Source: Deinococcales bacterium
Lineage (GTDB): Bacteria; Deinococcota; Deinococci; Deinococcales; JAAFIG01
Reading direction: 5' to 3'
Length of the DNA stretch: 64,000 nucleotides
Assembly: GCA_013298595.1 (NCBI GenBank)
Contig: JAAFIG010000007.1
Span: 1 to 64,000, forward strand
The position numbers and the translations under genes are program-made. Shown here in pieces: positions 61,118 to 64,000 of this stretch; positions within the stretch are counted from its first letter, which is position 1, and each line of letters opens with the position of its first letter. The notes beneath the pieces are model-generated. The model did no database searches. It saw only the letters and a program-made list of their open reading frames with translations, and was not told the origin of the DNA.

Positions 61118-62245
61118 TTATTTTATCACCAGTGGAATCAAATACATAATCTCGATAGCTTCGTACCAAGCGGCTAACACCAAAAACACAATGGCAAAAG
61201 GTAAGCACCGCGTGTAATCAAGAAAAGCTGTAGCGAAAGATGTTTTACGGATAATTCGCAGTAACATCACACCACTCGAGGCGACAATGTAAATATACGC
61301 ACCCAATTCAATGATGATGGTTGGCAGATGCAGCAACCACGCAGCCAGTGGCAATGTACCAACCGGAGCCAAAGCAAGACCATAAAAAGGGTATTGAATA
61401 AAAGCAATTAAGTACGCTGGTACCGCAAAAAAACTACCCGGTACATAACTGGTCAGAAAAATTCCTGAACGCATATTATTCCAAGTAATGCCAAAAGCAG
61501 CACTGGCAACATTGGTTTGGGTTAATTCAGCAATACCATTTGCCGATAAAACAGTACCCAGAAATTCACTAATCATTTTGGTGATTCGTGGCTCAGCAAG
61601 CCCAATCATTGTACCAAGAGCAAATAAACCAAATAAGCCTAAAGACGTTGCAATATAGACAACTTTGTACGTTTTAATCATTTGCCAATTTTGCTCAAGT
61701 ACCTCACGAAACGGGGTTTTAGCCACCGAAACCCATAAAAGCAATGCTGAAATCGCTGCAAATAACCACCCGCCCCATGGAGTTTTCACAAAATCTGGAA
61801 TCAAATTCGTGGTTGTACCAATTTGCACACTGGTTGCTACCCAAGAAGCACTATTAAGTCCCTTTATAGGTAATAAAGTCACAGTCAATATTTCATCGCC
61901 TAAATCATCCGATGTGATTGGATAACTATAGACTCGAGCAGCATCTTCTTTTATCACACGACGCAAATTAAAACTGATTCGAACATCTTTGGGGGTTGGC
62001 GTAAAACGCACTTGTTGGGACAAGGCTTTAAATTGTTTTTGCAGTACTTCAATTGGGTCTTTGCTTTGCTCGAGGGTTTTGATATCAAGTTCAGCTGGTT
62101 TGAACTTACCCGCTTGCCAATCACGCACCGTTTGGTCAGCAATAGCATCTGCTGTTGTATTTGGTGCAGCAATAGGTGGTGTGCTTTGCGCCAAACCACT
62201 CGAGAAAATAGATAAGACCAGTAAAAAAGAAAACAACCATTTCAT
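61118..62245 (-). CDS. SpoIIM-family (stage II sporulation protein M) membrane protein with exported domain
   Basis: A signal peptide (MKWLFSFLLVLSIFSSGLAQ) and an exported about 130-residue domain come first. Then about five membrane helices of the SpoIIM/DUF95 family follow (LFGLFALGTMIGLAEP, NNMRSGIFLTSYVPGSFF, IIIELGAYIYIVASSGVMLL, ending LAAWYEAIEIMYLIPLV). The family is widespread in non-sporulating bacteria; its function there is unclear. A TAGACT box lies 6 nt before the ATG (leaderless). The N-terminal exported domain is an uncommon addition. Confidence 0.82.
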   Translation of the reverse strand: MKWLFSFLLVLSIFSSGLAQSTPPIAAPNTTADAIADQTVRDWQAGKFKPAELDIKTLEQSKDPIEVLQKQFKALSQQVRFTPTPKDVRISFNLRRVIKEDAARVYSYPITSDDLGDEILTVTLLPIKGLNSASWVATSVQIGTTTNLIPDFVKTPWGGWLFAAISALLLWVSVAKTPFREVLEQNWQMIKTYKVVYIATSLGLFGLFALGTMIGLAEPRITKMISEFLGTVLSANGIAELTQTNVASAAFGITWNNMRSGIFLTSYVPGSFFAVPAYLIAFIQYPFYGLALAPVGTLPLAAWLLHLPTIIIELGAYIYIVASSGVMLLRIIRKTSFATAFLDYTRCLPFAIVFLVLAAWYEAIEIMYLIPLVIK

Positions 62246-62251
62246 AAAAAC

Positions 62252-62257
62252 AGTCTA
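62252..62257 (-). promoter_or_regulatory. -10 box of a leaderless promoter (TAGACT, 6 nt before ATG)
   Basis: Minus-strand TAGACT-GTTTTT-ATG, directly before the SpoIIM-family gene. It shows this gene is transcribed separately from the upstream PqqD-like gene. Confidence 0.45.
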
Positions 62258-62280
62258 ACTCGAGAAGGTTAAAGCAATTG

Positions 62281-62538
62281 TCACTCGAGTAATAAACCTG
62301 CGGCATCTAAATCCGCAAGTAGTTTTTCGGCATCAGCTCGGACTCGAGTTTCGTCTATGCGATATTTTTTAACCACAGCTGCAACACCCATTTCAAAGTT
62401 TGGTGTGCGTTTCCAAGTATTCCATAATAAAATAGCGGCTCCTGAAATCCGATGCCGCTGTGCAGTGTTAGCTAATCGCAACTCGAGAATGGTATCCGTC
62501 ACATCCATTTCAAGAGTTTGAGGGTTTGGTCGTTTCAT
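62281..62538 (-). CDS. PqqD-like small peptide-binding protein
   Basis: The 85-residue protein has the PqqD/RRE outline: a beta-strand start (DVTDTILELRLANTAQRHRI), the phrase SGAAILLWNTWKRTPNFEMG, and a closing LLADLDAAGLLLE. PqqD-like domains bind leader peptides of ribosomally made modified peptides, but no radical-SAM enzyme or precursor is nearby, so the partner is unknown. A TACAAT box 7 nt before the ATG marks a leaderless gene. Confidence 0.75.
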   Translation of the reverse strand: MKRPNPQTLEMDVTDTILELRLANTAQRHRISGAAILLWNTWKRTPNFEMGVAAVVKKYRIDETRVRADAEKLLADLDAAGLLLE

Positions 62539-62545
62539 CTACGGT

Positions 62546-62551
62546 ATTGTA
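62546..62551 (-). promoter_or_regulatory. -10 box of a leaderless promoter (TACAAT, 7 nt before ATG)
   Basis: Minus-strand TACAAT-ACCGTAG-ATG. The divergent thioredoxin gene starts only about 40 bp away, so their promoters overlap. Confidence 0.5.
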
Positions 62552-62590
62552 TAACCATAAACATCTTTCTACACAAAATTGGTAGAAAAA

Positions 62591-63442
62591 ATGCCTGATG
62601 CCATTTCTGTTTTTGGATTATTACTGCCCGTTGTTCGTGTTTCGGTAATTGCAGGTTTGCTACTGGCAAGTTGGTTAGCATTGCGTTTCTCGAGATTAAC
62701 AGGTGAAGCCGCTAAACAACTCGAGGCGGCTATTTTTCGGGTGACTCTGGTTGGTGTGATTGCTGCTCGAGTGGGCTATGTGCTTTTGTATTGGCAAGCG
62801 TATCAATCTGATTTACCCAGTATTTTCTTTATTTGGCAACCTGGTTTTTCGCCGTGGGTGGGTGTATTAGTAGCTACTGTTTTTGCCTATTGGCGTTACG
62901 CCAAAAAAGCCAAGTATTTGCCTGCAATGCTCTTTGGTTTTACCATTGCTGCACTTTTACCACTGGCTGGTTTTACCGCCACCAAATTGCGGTTACCCAA
63001 TACAACCAATCTGCAAGTCGGTGATACTGTACCCGAAGTAACCATGCGGACATTAACAGGAGAACAGGTTAACCTCAGTGCACTACGTGGCAAAACCATT
63101 ATTCTCAATTTCTGGACAACATGGTGTCCACCGTGCCGCCGCGAAATGCCAATGTTCGACCGCATCAGCCAAGCATACCAATCGCAAAATGTGGTCATGA
63201 TTGGTCTCAATGTTGCCGAAAAACCCGAAAAAGTTTTCAAAGCAGTCAAAAAACTGGGGGTCAGCTATCCTATTTGGCTTGAAGGTGCCAATACCAACTC
63301 GAGCCAAAATATCTATCAAAAATTTGGTGGTGTTGGCTTCCCAACCACTATTATGATTGATAAAAACGGTGTATTACGGCAAAGACAACTGGGTGAATTA
63401 AACCAAGCCACCATTACTTCGTGGATCGCTGAAACTCGTTAA
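62591..63442 (+). CDS. Membrane-anchored TlpA-type thioredoxin
   Basis: Start ATG 62591 (MPDAISVFGL); a TTG at 62579 is a less likely alternative. About four membrane helices (VVRVSVIAGLLLASWLALRF, FRVTLVGVIAARVGYVLLYW, and two more to about residue 140) lead to a periplasmic thioredoxin domain with FWTTWCPPCRREMPMF (CxxC active site) and a cis-Pro in GVGFPTTIMID. TlpA-like proteins reduce disulfides, often for cytochrome c or metal-protein maturation. The four-helix front, resembling a shortened Lgt-type membrane part, is not usual for TlpA. Confidence 0.87.
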   Translation: MPDAISVFGLLLPVVRVSVIAGLLLASWLALRFSRLTGEAAKQLEAAIFRVTLVGVIAARVGYVLLYWQAYQSDLPSIFFIWQPGFSPWVGVLVATVFAYWRYAKKAKYLPAMLFGFTIAALLPLAGFTATKLRLPNTTNLQVGDTVPEVTMRTLTGEQVNLSALRGKTIILNFWTTWCPPCRREMPMFDRISQAYQSQNVVMIGLNVAEKPEKVFKAVKKLGVSYPIWLEGANTNSSQNIYQKFGGVGFPTTIMIDKNGVLRQRQLGELNQATITSWIAETR

Positions 63443-64000
63443 TCAGTTTTCATCTTTCAGCACTTGTTCAGCTTTGTAACTCGAGCGCACTAACGGTCCT
63501 GCAACAACTTCCAGAAAACCATATTCAAGTGCTTCAATCCGAATTTCATCGAATTCGGCAGGAGGAATGTAGCGTTCCACAGGTAAGTGATTACGGGTTG
63601 GTCGCAAGTACTGCCCAAACGTTACAATATCCACATTGGCACTGCGAATATCTTGTAATGCCTGATGAATCTCGGCTCGAGTTTCACCAAGCCCTAACAT
63701 CAAACTGGTTTTGGTATACACACTGGGTTTATAGGCTTTAGCGGCAGCTAAAACCCTGAGGGTTTGTTCATAACTGGCTCGAGCATCCCGCACAGGGTGG
63801 GTTAAGCGCTGCACGGTCTCGAGGTTTTGTGCGTACACTTCGATACCACTGTCTATAACTGCGTACACAGATTCAAGGTTGCCTTGAAAATCTGGGGTTA
63901 GCGCTTCGACTTTAGCTTGCGGAACTCGGGTTTTAATGGCTTGCACAGTACGAGCAAAATGGGCTGCACCACCATCGGGCAAGTCGTCACGGTTGACACT
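63443..64000 (-). CDS. lipA: Lipoyl synthase (partial, N-terminus off right edge)
   Basis: The frame is open to the right edge. Diagnostic blocks: [12 protein letters not shown] at the edge, [57 protein letters not shown], and [11 protein letters not shown] with the C-terminal Ser that binds the auxiliary cluster. The enzyme inserts sulfur into octanoyl groups using two 4Fe-4S clusters; the cluster Cys motifs lie outside the window. Its end touches the end of the convergent thioredoxin gene with no gap. An inner ATG at 63982 is not the start. Confidence 0.96.
   Translation of the reverse strand, partial: SVNRDDLPDGGAAHFARTVQAIKTRVPQAKVEALTPDFQGNLESVYAVIDSGIEVYAQNLETVQRLTHPVRDARASYEQTLRVLAAAKAYKPSVYTKTSLMLGLGETRAEIHQALQDIRSANVDIVTFGQYLRPTRNHLPVERYIPPAEFDEIRIEALEYGFLEVVAGPLVRSSYKAEQVLKDEN

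Larger units (their letters stand above)
1..64000. repeat. Dispersed highly iterated palindrome CTCGAG
   Basis: The 6-bp palindrome CTCGAG appears several times per kb over nearly the whole window. Eye counts gave 6 in 8.0-9.0 kb, 8 in 26.0-27.0 kb and about 9 in 17.9-20.0 kb, against about one per 4 kb by chance. It lies in all reading frames (Leu-Glu, Ser-Ser/Ser-Arg, and xxx-Arg-x contexts) on both coding strands, and also in stems of terminators, so it is selected at the DNA level. It is poorest near 21.0-22.75 kb. Confidence 0.93.

Overview
The window is a gene-dense, moderately low-GC bacterial chromosome segment. Type III glutamine synthetase, a short IF-2 and NusA, the rimP-nusA-ylxR-infB order, and several genes whose -10 box lies only 6-7 nt before the start codon (leaderless mRNAs) all fit Deinococcota, although most known members are much richer in GC. 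The taxon is an inference. A genome-wide signature runs through everything: the palindrome CTCGAG occurs about five times per kb in stretches counted by eye, in all reading frames, where about one per 4 kb is expected. It behaves like a highly iterated palindrome comparable to cyanobacterial HIP1.

Layout. 1-3939: a two-gene STAND/TIR locus, a small TIR protein followed by a TIR-like/NACHT/WD40 protein that runs off the left edge and whose WD40 repeats are almost identical 126-bp direct repeats. 4158-8149: an exported protein of unknown function, a FAD monooxygenase-like membrane flavoprotein and two tandem paralogous exported 'stalk' proteins. 8195-12572: the rimP-nusA-ylxR-infB translation/transcription operon, with a recognisable promoter, a terminator-like attenuator in its leader and a 25-bp tandem repeat at the end of rimP.

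12723-23980: the most striking object, a 3343-residue protein with two DUF4157 domains, about eight annexin-type repeats, long helical and coiled-coil regions, a hydrophobic segment, a PD-(D/E)XK-like domain and a C-terminal TNT (NAD+ glycohydrolase) domain. It is followed, with a 4-bp overlap, by an Imm49-like immunity gene. DUF4157 proteins are known cargo of extracellular contractile injection systems and other polymorphic-toxin systems, but no injection-system structural genes lie in the window. 24052-31004: a heterodimeric ABC exporter, a Uma2-family protein, an A-type Fe-S carrier and type III glutamine synthetase.

31044-36314 encodes an HD-GYP protein, a small protein, a NarL-type response regulator and a very large HD-GYP/PAS/histidine kinase. 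36445-46733 is a complete gas-vesicle cluster transcribed leftwards from gvpA: gvpA, a coiled-coil/winged-helix protein in the gvpC position, gvpN, a small coiled-coil protein, an Hsp20 (gvpH), a Cdc48-type double AAA+ ATPase, four GvpF/L paralogs (one fused to a J-domain), gvpG, two more GvpA/J-type shell proteins, a small helical protein and gvpK. 46946-55717, transcribed away from gvpA, encodes a degenerate E2-acyltransferase-like protein, an HD-GYP variant, an unknown protein, a GAF-PAS sensor, a DUF4388-ParA ATPase and two GAF/PAS/DUF4388 paralogs. Together these look like a signalling and perhaps positioning module for buoyancy (inference).

55781-64000: dihydropyrimidinase, a Ser/Thr kinase-STAND-TPR protein, a DUF218 membrane protein, a SpoIIM-family membrane protein, a PqqD-like protein, a membrane-anchored TlpA-type thioredoxin and the C-terminal part of lipoyl synthase at the right edge. 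I saw no tRNA, rRNA, CRISPR array or insertion sequence.
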